Of a stretch of DNA of 64,000 bases, positions 1 through 8,252 are shown piece by piece (position 1 is the stretch's first letter; each line of letters starts with the position of its first letter). The notes under the pieces are model-generated. The model did no database searches. It was given only the letters and a program-made list of their open reading frames with translations, and had not been told where the DNA came from. Source of the DNA: Synechococcales cyanobacterium S06 (lineage in GTDB: Bacteria; Cyanobacteriota; Cyanobacteriia; Cyanobacteriales; JAABRE01). The DNA is taken from positions 1-64,000 of the forward strand of contig JAABRE010000008.1 of NCBI GenBank assembly GCA_011391125.1. The letters run 5' to 3'. The position numbers were made by a program, and so were the translations under genes.

Positions 1-99
1 AAGTTTTTAGTTTGTTGTTGGACTTTAGTCCTAAGAAGCGCTAAAGCGCAACTACGAACCTATTTTTCAACTGTTTTAATCTTAATTGGAATCACTATA
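1..99. repeat. MITE copy 1 (cut by window edge)
   Basis: This is the right part of a repeat seen complete at 3621-3748, 22801-22928 and 59205-59332. It ends in the terminal motif TTGGAATCACTATA and carries the internal palindromes GGACTTTAGTCC and GCGCTAAAGCGC. About 29 bases of its left end lie before the window. It sits 34 bases upstream of the antitoxin-like gene at 133, so it may supply part of that gene's leader. Confidence 0.85.
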
Positions 100-132
100 A
101 TTACGATAACTTCTTAAAAAGGAGCTTAATGT

Positions 133-381
133 ATGTCAATAACTACAAAAATTAAATCAGAATTGTGGGAAACATTAACACAATTACCAGAAGAATATCA
201 ACAAAAAGTCCTTGAATTTGCCATAACTTTACGTCAGCAAATATTAACAAAAAAATGGGATAAGATAAGTGATTTAGAAGCAGATTCATTACGTTCTGAA
301 TTTGAAGAAGAAGACTTGCTTTTTGCTGAAAATAATCTGAGTGATTACATTTTTTCTTTAGAAAAAGAGGATAAAATGTAA
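133..381 (+). CDS. Putative antitoxin of a MazF-type locus
   Basis: An acidic, helical 82-residue protein. Its start is set by GGAG at 121-124, eight bases before the ATG. The central stretch (LPEEYQQKVLEFAITLRQQI) resembles small DUF2281-like antitoxins, but I see no clear DNA-binding motif. The stop codon TAA overlaps the ATG of the downstream mazF-like frame by one base, the usual arrangement for an antitoxin-toxin operon. The antitoxin role is inferred mainly from this context. The partner toxin is frameshifted, so this may be an orphan antitoxin. Confidence 0.6.
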   Translation: MSITTKIKSELWETLTQLPEEYQQKVLEFAITLRQQILTKKWDKISDLEADSLRSEFEEEDLLFAENNLSDYIFSLEKEDKM

Positions 382-718
382 TGAGAGGAGATATTTATTT
401 AGCAGATTTAAACCCTAGTAGAGGTTCTGAACAAGCAGGAATAAGGCCAGTAATTATTGTACAACGCAATAATTTAAACAGATTTACTCATACTATAATT
501 GTTATTCCTCTTACCACTAACATACGTCGAGCTAATATACCAGGTACAGTTTTAATTCCTAGGGTCGAGGAGGTTTAACCCAAGATTCCGTCGCACTTTG
601 TTATCAAATTGTTGTTATTGATCGAGAAAGATTAAAAAACAAATTAGGTACTCTTTCTAATACTTATCTTTTGATACTAAAAGAGGCTTTAAAATATACA
701 TTAGAACTAGATATTTAA
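381..718 (+). pseudogene. Frameshifted MazF/PemK-type endoribonuclease toxin
   Basis: The N-terminal part is a typical MazF: MRGDIYLADLNPSRGSEQ, then RPVIIVQR, then VIPLTTN. The frame stops at 578 after GTVLIPRVEEV. In another frame the expected continuation follows at once: GRGGLTQDSVALCYQIVVID and a C-terminus ending in YTLELDI, closing at 718. A one-base deletion near 560-566 explains this. An intact protein would be about 112 residues, normal for MazF mRNA interferases. The toxin is probably inactive unless the base change is a sequencing error. Confidence 0.85.
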
Positions 719-730
719 TATTATTTATTT

Positions 731-770
731 TTGTTGTACTTTAGTCCTATTAAAGCCTAAAGCACAACAA
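731..770. terminator. Hairpin between convergent genes
   Basis: A 14-base stem (TTGTTGTACTTTAG pairing with CTAAAGCACAACAA, one mismatch) encloses a 12-base loop. It lies between the mazF remnant, ending at 718, and the S8 peptidase, whose stop is at 777. It could terminate both strands. The CTTTAG/CTAAAG core resembles the inside of the MITE family, so it may also be a repeat remnant. Confidence 0.55.
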
Positions 771-776
771 AGAAGT

Positions 777-2537
777 TTAAACCAAGTTACTAAATTTTTC
801 GTTACGACTAACAAAATTAGCCAATCCAAAACATAAAACAGCGTTAAAAATTAAGAAACCACTAGCAATTAAACCACTTCCTAAACTCCAGACAGAAGGG
901 TGAATAAAAGCAGTGATTAATAAACAGGAAGTTACTCCTAAACTCACCCCCACAGAAAACCATTTTCCCGAGTAATTACCCAGGAGTAAAACTATTAAGA
1001 GAAAAGGAATTAAGACACTTGCAAAAATGGGATTTAACATCCCACTACCATTAAGGGAATTACCTAATTCGGGGAGACTACTACCCATTACCCTAAAAGG
1101 CCATTGGGGTAAATCAAAAATATAAAAACCTCGCAGGAAAAATAAACCACTACTTCCTGCAACTAAACCCATATTTAAAGATAAATTAAAGGGAAGATAA
1201 TTGCGGAGAATAAATGCTAATAAATAGGAGCCTAAAACCATGGCAACTTTAGGTAATAAAGCCACCACTCCTCCGTCAATCCAAAACTTAGGATTAATAT
1301 AGCCATTATCCCTTAACCAACGGAAGAAATCTTTAAAAGTAATTTGTCCTTTCAAAGCCAATTTTACTGCTTCTCCAGCATCTAAATGACCTGCACCAAA
1401 ATAATTAAAACTATCCTCATTTATTCGTCGAGCAGACTGTTTTAAAATCTGGGTAATTTCATCAGGATTATTAACACCTGTAGCTTTAATCAAAGCTGCC
1501 ACACCAGCCACATGGGGAGCAGCCATACTTGTTCCCTGATAGCCTTCAAAAACGCTTTCTCCCGTGCTAGGATCAATGGTATTTTGTAATATTTTACCGC
1601 TATCACTTCCCCCAGGTGCAGAAATATCTACTCCTGCGCCAAAATTAGAATAAGGTGCTTTTTCGCCTAAAGCATCCAAAGCTGATACACTTATCACGCG
1701 AGGATAACGAGCAGGATAACTAGCTGAATTTTGATTTGCATTACCAGCAGCAGCGATAATTACTACCCCTTTTTCGTAAGCATAATTAATCGCATCTTCT
1801 AACAGTTTACTTTCTCCTCCTCCTCCTAAACTCATGTTAATTACATCAGCTCCATTATCTGTAGCAAAACGGATACCTTCTGCTATATCTGCAATAGTTC
1901 CGCCTCCACTTGCTGCTAATACTTTAATGGGCATAATTTGCGCTTGGTATGCGATACCTGCTACCCCATAATTATTATTAGTAGATTGGGCGATTGTTCC
2001 CGCTACATGAGTACCATGACCCACGTCATCTGTAGCGTCAATTTTATCATTAACAAAGTCATATCCTGGGACAATTTTTGTCTCTTTTAAATCGGGAACT
2101 TGGGTAACTCCCGTATCAATTACAGCGACAGTAACTCCCTCTCCTTTGGTTTCTTCCCAGGCTGGGGTAATATTAATATTATGTAAGTTCCATTGTTGGG
2201 TATATAAAGGATCATTTGGAATATCAAAACTATGGTAAATATAGTTAGGTTCGATGTATTCCATCGCCACTTTTAAAGGTGACTTTTTTAAGCTTTTTAA
2301 TAACTGCTTATCTCCTGCAAAAATATAGACATGATCCCGTTCTGAAAATTCACTATTTAAACGAGGTTGAAGGGCAAAATTCTTACTGAGAAAACCTAAA
2401 CTTTCAGTAACATTGATATCCTCACGAAAATTTACTACAATGGACTGAAATTCCCCCTGATTTGCTAACCCTTGAAAATTCAAAATAGCGAAACCAAGAC
2501 CGAAAATAAACAACAAAGATAGTATTATTTTTTTCAT
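777..2537 (-). CDS. Subtilisin-like S8 serine peptidase with C-terminal membrane segments
   Basis: A 586-residue secreted or membrane-bound peptidase. Residues 1-25 form a signal peptide or anchor. The catalytic triad is visible: Asp141 in VAVIDTG, His174 in GHGTHVAG and Ser337 in GTSMAAPHVAG, with the oxyanion Asn266 in AAAGN. About 70 residues before the catalytic domain fit a propeptide. After residue 430 come several hydrophobic stretches, which suggests a tail in the membrane; this is less common than a simple secreted subtilase. It stands alone, convergent with the toxin remnant. The substrate cannot be told from sequence. Confidence 0.9.
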   Translation of the reverse strand: MKKIILSLLFIFGLGFAILNFQGLANQGEFQSIVVNFREDINVTESLGFLSKNFALQPRLNSEFSERDHVYIFAGDKQLLKSLKKSPLKVAMEYIEPNYIYHSFDIPNDPLYTQQWNLHNINITPAWEETKGEGVTVAVIDTGVTQVPDLKETKIVPGYDFVNDKIDATDDVGHGTHVAGTIAQSTNNNYGVAGIAYQAQIMPIKVLAASGGGTIADIAEGIRFATDNGADVINMSLGGGGESKLLEDAINYAYEKGVVIIAAAGNANQNSASYPARYPRVISVSALDALGEKAPYSNFGAGVDISAPGGSDSGKILQNTIDPSTGESVFEGYQGTSMAAPHVAGVAALIKATGVNNPDEITQILKQSARRINEDSFNYFGAGHLDAGEAVKLALKGQITFKDFFRWLRDNGYINPKFWIDGGVVALLPKVAMVLGSYLLAFILRNYLPFNLSLNMGLVAGSSGLFFLRGFYIFDLPQWPFRVMGSSLPELGNSLNGSGMLNPIFASVLIPFLLIVLLLGNYSGKWFSVGVSLGVTSCLLITAFIHPSVWSLGSGLIASGFLIFNAVLCFGLANFVSRNEKFSNLV

Positions 2538-2597
2538 AATCTTTCTGTGAGATAATTGTTAAATGATCCCCCCTAACCCCCTTAATTAAGGGAGGGC

Positions 2598-2771
2598 TGT
2601 TTCAAAGTCGAGATCAAAATTTGAAGACCCTCACCCCCAACCCCTCATCCCAAAGGGAGAGGGGAGCCTATTTCCTAATATTTAAAACCTATTTTTAAAG
2701 TATTAAGAAAAAGGTATTTAAACTAATATTAGGCAAGGGTTTCAAAAATAGCAAATTTTACTTTGAAACAG
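2598..2771. repeat. MITE-like element with 12-bp terminal inverted repeats
   Basis: CTGTTTCAAAGT at 2598-2609 is repeated in exact inverse (ACTTTGAAACAG) at 2760-2771. The outer flanks are also mirrored: CTTAATTAAGG lies on both sides. There is no coding capacity. A C-rich palindrome (2629-2667) sits inside, so elements are nested. It occupies most of the gap between the S8 peptidase and trpF. Confidence 0.6.
2629..2667. repeat. C-rich palindromic repeat (family A)
   Basis: It starts CCCTCACCCCCAACCCCTC and ends GGGAGAGGGGAG, an imperfect hairpin. Related copies occur at 32013-32046, 32068-32106, 38129-38160, 39050-39090, 39951-39984 and 55800-55842. Several of those are inside coding sequence. 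A shorter relative (2569-2597) lies just to the left. Confidence 0.75.
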
Positions 2772-2836
2772 TTTCCCGGCCTTAATTAAGGGATGGAATT
2801 AGAACCTTGTACCTTAATCTTAAACTAGATTTGAAA

Positions 2837-3520
2837 ATGCGGATAAAAATTTGTGGTATTACTAAACTTGACCAAGCTTTGCAAATTGTGGACGAAGGAG
2901 CTACGGAATTGGGTTTTATTTGTGTGAGGCGATCGCCCCGTTTTATCTCTATACCACAAATAAGTGAAATTGTCAAGGGTTTAGATACAAAAGTTAACAC
3001 AATTGGGGTTTGGGTAAATGAAAGTATTGAAGAAATCATTAAAACAGTATTAGAAACGAAATTAACCTGTGTACAATTACACGGAGATGAAACACCGGAA
3101 TATTGCCAAAAGTTGCGAGCAAAATTACCAGAAAATATGGAATTAATTAAGGCAATTCGAGTTAAAGATAGGGAAACTTTAGCAAGTATTAATAATTATG
3201 CTGATTATGTTAATACATTTTTATTAGATGCGTATCATCCGCAAAATTTTGGTGGGACTGGAACAACATTAGATTGGGAAAATATTCGGGATTTCGAGTT
3301 TCAAAAACCGTGGTTTTTAGCAGGAGGATTAACACCAAATAATATTAAAGATGCACTGAAAAAATTGCAACCAGAGGGGATAGATTTATCTAGTGGAGTA
3401 GAAATTACCCCGGGGGATAAAGACATAGAAAAAGTAAAGCAATTATTTAAAGAATTAAAGGAAATATTACCAGACAAATTAAGGCTGGGGACTAACTTTT
3501 TTGATCAGATAAAAAATTAA
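2837..3520 (+). CDS. trpF: Phosphoribosylanthranilate isomerase
   Basis: Catalyses the Amadori rearrangement of N-(5-phosphoribosyl)anthranilate in tryptophan synthesis. The diagnostic N-terminus MRIKICGITK holds the catalytic Cys. Other family motifs are VQLHGDE, LLDAYHPQNFGGTG (catalytic Asp) and FLAGGLTPNNIKDAL followed by IDLSSGVE. The first in-frame TTG is at 2807, but the family N-terminus begins at the ATG at 2837, giving 227 residues. No other trp gene is nearby, as usual in cyanobacteria. The last 15 residues extend a little past the family norm. Confidence 0.95.
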   Translation: MRIKICGITKLDQALQIVDEGATELGFICVRRSPRFISIPQISEIVKGLDTKVNTIGVWVNESIEEIIKTVLETKLTCVQLHGDETPEYCQKLRAKLPENMELIKAIRVKDRETLASINNYADYVNTFLLDAYHPQNFGGTGTTLDWENIRDFEFQKPWFLAGGLTPNNIKDALKKLQPEGIDLSSGVEITPGDKDIEKVKQLFKELKEILPDKLRLGTNFFDQIKN

Positions 3521-3585
3521 ACCGTATTTAACCTCCATTTTTCAGCACTTTCCCAAAATGTTTAATCTTTAACTTTTTTTGACCT

Positions 3586-3834
3586 TTAAGTTTCCATTTC
3601 TTGAATAATTTTCATGGTTTTATAGTAATTCCAAATAAAAATTAAACAAAAGTTTTTAGTTTGTTGTTGGACTTTAGTCCTAAGAAGCGCTAAAGCGCAA
3701 CTACGAACCTATTTTTCAACTGTTTTAATCTTAATTGGAATCACTATAATACTAACTGTTGTTACCTTCCTTAATAATTCGATTACGGTTTCTTTGTAAT
3801 CAGAAAAACGGTAATTGTCAAATTTTTTGGACAT
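3586..3834 (-). pseudogene. Small ORF of 40 codons interrupted by a MITE
   Basis: On the minus strand an ATG at 3834 opens a frame beginning MSKKFDNYRFSDYKETV that runs into the MITE at 3748. Removing the 128-bp element with one copy of a TA duplication joins codons GTT AGT ATT AAA ACC ATG in frame. The continuation is KTMKIIQEMET and then TAA at 3586-3588. The restored product is 40 residues and of unknown function; I do not recognise it. No Shine-Dalgarno site is obvious, so its status as a real gene rests on the restored frame. Confidence 0.5.
3621..3748. repeat. MITE copy 2 (complete, 128 bp)
   Basis: Begins TATAGTAATTCCAA and ends TTGGAATCACTATA, a 14-bp terminal inverted repeat with one mismatch. 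It contains GGACTTTAGTCC and GCGCTAAAGCGC. The length and the TA-containing ends fit a non-autonomous element moved by an IS630/Tc1-type transposase, which is not present in the window. It interrupts the small ORF at 3586-3834. The remaining sequence between 3835 and 4080 shows no gene I can support. Confidence 0.85.
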
Positions 3835-4080
3835 ATAGCAGTGCTATGTTCGTTGAATACAGACATTGCATTCAACCTCATTTATATTCCCAAGCTAAAG
3901 GAGAAATTTCGGTTAAGGTGGTTATTTCATCTATTACTATTTGGTTTAATCTACTTTTAATTTTGGTGCAACAACAAACGGAGATTTATTTTTTCACCAA
4001 TAATCTTACTGAGGTACTTAGCTTAATCATAAAAAAGTTTATTTTGTTTAAAATAAAGAAAGATAATTGAGGATAAAATA

Positions 4081-4410
4081 ATGAGTAAAACAGTCCTAGA
4101 AATGAAATCAAGTTCCGTGAATTTTGCTGCTCAAATTGAATATCCCGAAGCGGGAATTTTAAGTAAGGTATTACTGAAAGATAATAACTGTCAATATACT
4201 TTATTTTGTTTAGCAGCCGGTACTGATATTTCTGAACATACAGCAGCGCGAAATGCTACAGTTAATGTCCTAGAAGGTGAAGGTATTTTAACTTTAGAAG
4301 GTGCAGAAATTAAGTTAGAAAAAGGTACATTTGTAGTAATGCCAGCCCATGCGCCCCATGCTTTAAATGCGAAGGAAAATCTAGCTTTTTTATTAACGTT
4401 ATCAGAGTAA
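4081..4410 (+). CDS. Cupin-domain protein
   Basis: A single-domain cupin of 109 residues. The two beta-barrel motifs appear as GTDISEHTAARNATVNVLEG and GTFVVMPAHAPHAL, with His residues placed to bind a metal. GAGGAT upstream of the ATG is a good ribosome site. Single-domain cupins of this kind have varied roles and the substrate is not evident. It is convergent with folE across a hairpin terminator. Confidence 0.8.
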   Translation: MSKTVLEMKSSSVNFAAQIEYPEAGILSKVLLKDNNCQYTLFCLAAGTDISEHTAARNATVNVLEGEGILTLEGAEIKLEKGTFVVMPAHAPHALNAKENLAFLLTLSE

Positions 4411-4444
4411 ATTTTTTCAGACAAAGTTAATAAAACTTGTTACC

Positions 4445-4469
4445 TTAAGGGCGAATTATTCGCCCTTAA
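4445..4469. terminator. Bidirectional hairpin between cupin gene and folE
   Basis: A perfect stem TTAAGGGCGAA/TTCGCCCTTAA with a three-base loop lies in the short gap between two convergent genes. A- and T-rich flanks on both sides fit factor-independent termination in either direction. Confidence 0.75.
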
Positions 4470-4473
4470 TTAA

Positions 4474-5163
4474 TTAAAAGAAATTCGGTTTATGACGAAT
4501 TAAACCAAGGAATTCCTCCCTCGTTTTTTGGTCTTCTTGGAATGATCCTAACATCGCACTGGTGACAGTCCATGAACCGGGTTTTTCAACTCCCCGCATC
4601 ACCATGCACATATGACTAGCTTCCATGACCACCGCGACTCCTTGAGGAGCTAAAATTTCCTGGAGTGCTTCGGCGATTTGGCGAGTTAACCTTTCTTGCA
4701 CTTGCAATCTACGAGAATACATATCCACAATCCGGGCTAATTTGCTCAATCCTACTACTTTTTGATTGGGGATATAAGCGACGTGGGCACGCCCCATAAA
4801 AGGTAACATATGATGTTCACAGAGACTGAAAAAATTAATATCTCTAACCAGGACCATTTCATTGTGTCCCTCATCAAATATAGCGTTATTAACCAATTCC
4901 TCTAAAGATTGATTGTAACCCTGGGTCAAAAATTGCATCGCTTCGGCAACCCGCTTCGGGGTTTTTAACAAACCTTCTCGCTCGGGATCTTCGCCAAGAC
5001 ACTCTATAATCGTTCTAAAAGCGCCCATCATTTTCTCTTTGGACTCTTCGGAAGTGGGGTGATATTCGGCTACTTTTCCATTGTGAGTAGTACGATCTGG
5101 GCGACTCGTTAGTTTTTCAACTAAATTCGGGTTAAGAATATTTTGGTCTGTGCTTGATGTCAT
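4474..5163 (-). CDS. folE: GTP cyclohydrolase I
   Basis: Converts GTP to 7,8-dihydroneopterin triphosphate, the first step to folate and pterins. Family motifs are [13 protein letters not shown], the zinc-binding [27 protein letters not shown] and [14 protein letters not shown]. The protein is 229 residues, usual for the family, with an N-terminal extension of about 25 residues. It is followed on the same strand by the dehydrogenase gene that starts at 5936, 44 bases upstream, so they may be co-transcribed. Confidence 0.96.
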   Translation of the reverse strand: MTSSTDQNILNPNLVEKLTSRPDRTTHNGKVAEYHPTSEESKEKMMGAFRTIIECLGEDPEREGLLKTPKRVAEAMQFLTQGYNQSLEELVNNAIFDEGHNEMVLVRDINFFSLCEHHMLPFMGRAHVAYIPNQKVVGLSKLARIVDMYSRRLQVQERLTRQIAEALQEILAPQGVAVVMEASHMCMVMRGVEKPGSWTVTSAMLGSFQEDQKTREEFLGLIRHKPNFF

Positions 5164-5207
5164 GATTCTAAGTTAATTGTGAATTGAATTTGAGAAGAGA
5201 ATTCCGT

Positions 5208-5936
5208 TTAAAGAGCTCCAGCGCTGGGCATAATGTTCATTTCTTCTATCACCGCACCAGCTGGTAAGAGGGCAGCGTGTAAGATAGACCCCGCAACGAT
5301 TTCCGGTGTTAACATGGCGCTACGATTAAAGTCAGCCTGCACGGTTTCTGTATCCCAAATGGGAGTATTGACAGAACCAGGGGAAATGATCATCACCCGA
5401 ATACCATTGGCTCTCTCTTCTGCGGACAGGACTTTTGATAGGGTAATTAAACCCGCTTTACTGACACTGTAAGCTCCCCAGCCCGGAAAAGGCGTAGAAC
5501 CGGCGATCGAGGCCACGTTAATAATTGTACCTTGACCTTGTCGGCGCATGGTGGGTAAGACTCCCTTAATGCACTCAAAGACGCTAGTTAGGTTAAGTTG
5601 TAAGACTTTTTCCCAGTCAGATAAGGAAGTATCACAGAGGTTATTTGTGTAGCCCATTCCTGCGTTGTTCACCAGAATGTCAATAGTGCCTAATTCCGCG
5701 GCGATCGCCTCAAAAGTAGATTTAACAGTCGCCACATTACTGAGATCAGCTTGATAGATGTTCGCTTCTACTCCTTTAGTTTTGGCGGTAGCTGCAACAG
5801 AACTCAAGGCTTCAAGGGAACGACTAATCAAAGCTAGATTAATTCCTTGAGATGCAAAAGCCAAAGCCGTTGCTTTGCCAATACCGCTACTTGCTCCGGT
5901 GATGATTGCTCGCAATTTCCTGGGAGAAGAAGTCAT
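5208..5936 (-). CDS. Short-chain dehydrogenase/reductase
   Basis: A classical SDR. The NAD(P)-binding TGASSGIG is near the N-terminus, followed by NNAG, the active-site Ser in VASIAGS, and YSVSKAG with the catalytic Tyr and Lys. I start it at MTSSPRK (5936) because GGAG lies six bases upstream; the frame can be extended four codons to a TTG. The protein is 242 residues. The substrate is unknown. It lies upstream of folE on the same strand. Confidence 0.9.
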   Translation of the reverse strand: MTSSPRKLRAIITGASSGIGKATALAFASQGINLALISRSLEALSSVAATAKTKGVEANIYQADLSNVATVKSTFEAIAAELGTIDILVNNAGMGYTNNLCDTSLSDWEKVLQLNLTSVFECIKGVLPTMRRQGQGTIINVASIAGSTPFPGWGAYSVSKAGLITLSKVLSAEERANGIRVMIISPGSVNTPIWDTETVQADFNRSAMLTPEIVAGSILHAALLPAGAVIEEMNIMPSAGAL

Positions 5937-6077
5937 GAAATACTCCAATACATAATGCTTTTAAAAACAAATAAGTTACTGCTTAACAAAACTTAACAAA
6001 TGTCACATGGGCAATTATAACATGAGGATCAATTAATAATTGATAGTTGTTAGAGAAACTACCAATTATTGATTAAT

Positions 6078-7052
6078 TTACTCTTCCAAAAACACCCCCA
6101 TTTGGCGGAACTTTCGATAACGCAAATCTTGGCGTTGTTGAGGATTCAGGTCGGTTAACTCGTCTAAATGTTGAACCAATTTCTCTTTGAGTAAATGGCC
6201 TGCTTTGATCGGATCAGCATGGGCCGCACAATCGGGCTCTGGTACTATATCATCAATAATGCCGATTTTCTGCAAGTCCTTAGAGGTAATTTTCAAGGCC
6301 TGCGCTGCTTGGCCCGCTTTTGAGGCATCTTTCCACAAAATGGCGGCACAAGCTTCCGGGGATGCTACGGTATAGACGGAATGTTCCAACATGAGTAAAC
6401 GTTCGCCAACGCCAATACCTAAAGCTCCTCCTGAACCACCTTCTCCAATTACGGTGCAAATAATCGGGACTTCAAAGCTGAACATTTCCCGCAAGTTGTA
6501 GGCGATCGCCTCACCTTGGCCTAATTTTTCACCTTCCACACCGGGAAAAGCGCCGGGAGTGTCAATAAAAGTAATGATCGGTAGTCCAAACTGATTGGCG
6601 TGTTCCATCAAGCGAATCGCTTTACGATAACCACCGGGGGAGGCCATGCCAAAATTACGCAACACATTGTCCTTGGTATCCCGGCCTTTTTGGTGTCCAA
6701 TAATCAATACGGGACGGCCATCAAGACGGGCGACACCGCCAACAATGGCTGGATCATCACCACCTCGGCGATCGCCATGAAGTTCAAACCAATCTTCGGT
6801 AATAGCTTGGATATAGTCCAAAGTCGAAGGTCTACGGGGGTGACGAGCTAATTGCAACTTTTGGGTTGGGGTTAAATTACCAAAAATTTCGTGACGTAAT
6901 TCGCCAATTCTGAGCTTAAGTTGATGAATTTGGTCGGAGACATCGACATTATTTTGTTCACCTAACTCTTGAATTTGTTGAATGCGCTCTTCTAATTCAT
7001 AGAGAGGTTTTTCAAAATCTAATAAAAAAGTTCTTTTTTCAGTTTTCGCCAT
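6078..7052 (-). CDS. accA: Acetyl-CoA carboxylase carboxyltransferase subunit alpha
   Basis: The alpha half of the carboxyltransferase that makes malonyl-CoA for fatty acid synthesis; it acts with AccD. Motifs include [35 protein letters not shown] and [12 protein letters not shown]. The family N-terminus [17 protein letters not shown] fixes the start at 7052, giving 324 residues. An in-frame extension to 7160 is not supported. An imperfect inverted repeat (about 6029-6077) just past the stop may act as a terminator. Confidence 0.96.
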   Translation of the reverse strand: MAKTEKRTFLLDFEKPLYELEERIQQIQELGEQNNVDVSDQIHQLKLRIGELRHEIFGNLTPTQKLQLARHPRRPSTLDYIQAITEDWFELHGDRRGGDDPAIVGGVARLDGRPVLIIGHQKGRDTKDNVLRNFGMASPGGYRKAIRLMEHANQFGLPIITFIDTPGAFPGVEGEKLGQGEAIAYNLREMFSFEVPIICTVIGEGGSGGALGIGVGERLLMLEHSVYTVASPEACAAILWKDASKAGQAAQALKITSKDLQKIGIIDDIVPEPDCAAHADPIKAGHLLKEKLVQHLDELTDLNPQQRQDLRYRKFRQMGVFLEE

Positions 7053-7343
7053 AATATAAATTACTAATCTAGTTTTGTTATTTTCACAGTAATAATAATA
7101 ATCCCTTAATTGATCACTTTTAAATAAATTTGCTCCGCCGATAATAACAGTTAAAATCAAAATTACGAATTAATATTCATTGAAAAATCTGATAAACTTT
7201 CCGATGAATTTGACTGAGTTAAAGGGAACTTTTTTGATAAAGGTAAGCAGTTAAATATAAGTAATTTTTTCGGTCTAAATTTAACTGTTTACCTGAGCAA
7301 AAATTTTTATTTATTAATTAATTAAGCCGATTTAAGCTTAATT

Positions 7344-8099
7344 TTATTCTGGATTAACACCAGCTTTGGCAAGTAATTCTCTTAACCGGATTAATTCCTG
7401 TTCTGCCTTTTCAGCGCGTTGTTTTTCATGTTCGGCAAGCTTTTCAGCAGTTTCAGCACGTTCTTCTCCTGTTAATAATAAATCACCTTGTACATCCCAC
7501 CAACGCAGCCAAGGAAGGTCGATATTTTTGTAAATTCCTTGCCAAAGTCCGACTTCAACTCCCATTTTTTCAATGGTATAATGTCCCCTTTGATTAGGAG
7601 GCATTAAGTGATATTGTCCCTCAATTAAATGATACATTTCTAGGGAAGATTTCTGCACTTCATAAATACCATAAAAAGGAACACGAATTGCCTTTTCATA
7701 GACCCAAAATTTGCCTTTATAGGGTGTTTGATCTCGTTCTTCCTGGCCGTTTCCAGAGACAAATTCGAGGACAATTAAAGGGGCCACAAATTCTTGCCAC
7801 ATGACATAAGATCGGCGAGATTGACCATTCAAAGTGGGCGAAACTTCGGGTACATAAAACCAGTCAGGAGAGACTGCTCCTTTTTGGGGAGGTTCAGTAA
7901 TACGCCAATAAATACCGCTATCTTGACCAATACAAAATTGTTGATCCGGGTGAATTTCCTGCAATTTTGACCAGATAGATTCAGTTAACAAAATACTTTG
8001 GGGATGTTCTTGAAAATTTTTCACAAATGTACCATCTTCGCAAGGTAATTGGGTATGATCTGGTAAGCTGGTTTGAGCTTCAATTTCAATGGTTGCCAT
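7344..8099 (-). CDS. Uma2 family (DUF820) putative endonuclease
   Basis: The Uma2 core is seen as SPDWFYVPEV, then LIVLEFVSGNGQEERD, then KFWVYEKAIRVPFYGIYE: the PD, E and K positions of a PD-(D/E)XK fold. A basic coiled tail (EERAETAEKLAEHEKQRAEK) follows, typical of the cyanobacterial branch. I chose the ATG at 8099 (MATIEIEAQTSL), giving 251 residues; the longer frame adds an unrelated hydrophobic leader. Six Uma2 genes occur in this window. Their cellular role is not established. Confidence 0.85.
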   Translation of the reverse strand: MATIEIEAQTSLPDHTQLPCEDGTFVKNFQEHPQSILLTESIWSKLQEIHPDQQFCIGQDSGIYWRITEPPQKGAVSPDWFYVPEVSPTLNGQSRRSYVMWQEFVAPLIVLEFVSGNGQEERDQTPYKGKFWVYEKAIRVPFYGIYEVQKSSLEMYHLIEGQYHLMPPNQRGHYTIEKMGVEVGLWQGIYKNIDLPWLRWWDVQGDLLLTGEERAETAEKLAEHEKQRAEKAEQELIRLRELLAKAGVNPE

Positions 8100-8252
8100 A
8101 ATTTTCTTTTTCCCGATAATTAAGGAACTAACTATAAATATAGCAGTTTTAAATAAGTGATGTATTTTGTTATTTTTCAATAGCTAGAAATAGGATTTAT
8201 CAACGAAATCCTATTTCTGAGTGTTATATTTATAACCACCCAATTATTTAAT

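Noticed and set aside
2782-3039. Minus-strand frame across trpF
   Set aside because: It is the antisense shadow of trpF, which has full family motifs.
3759-4070. A 103-codon plus-strand frame upstream of the cupin gene
   Set aside because: No ribosome site, no recognisable motif and odd composition; it starts at a MITE edge and overlaps the interrupted minus-strand ORF.
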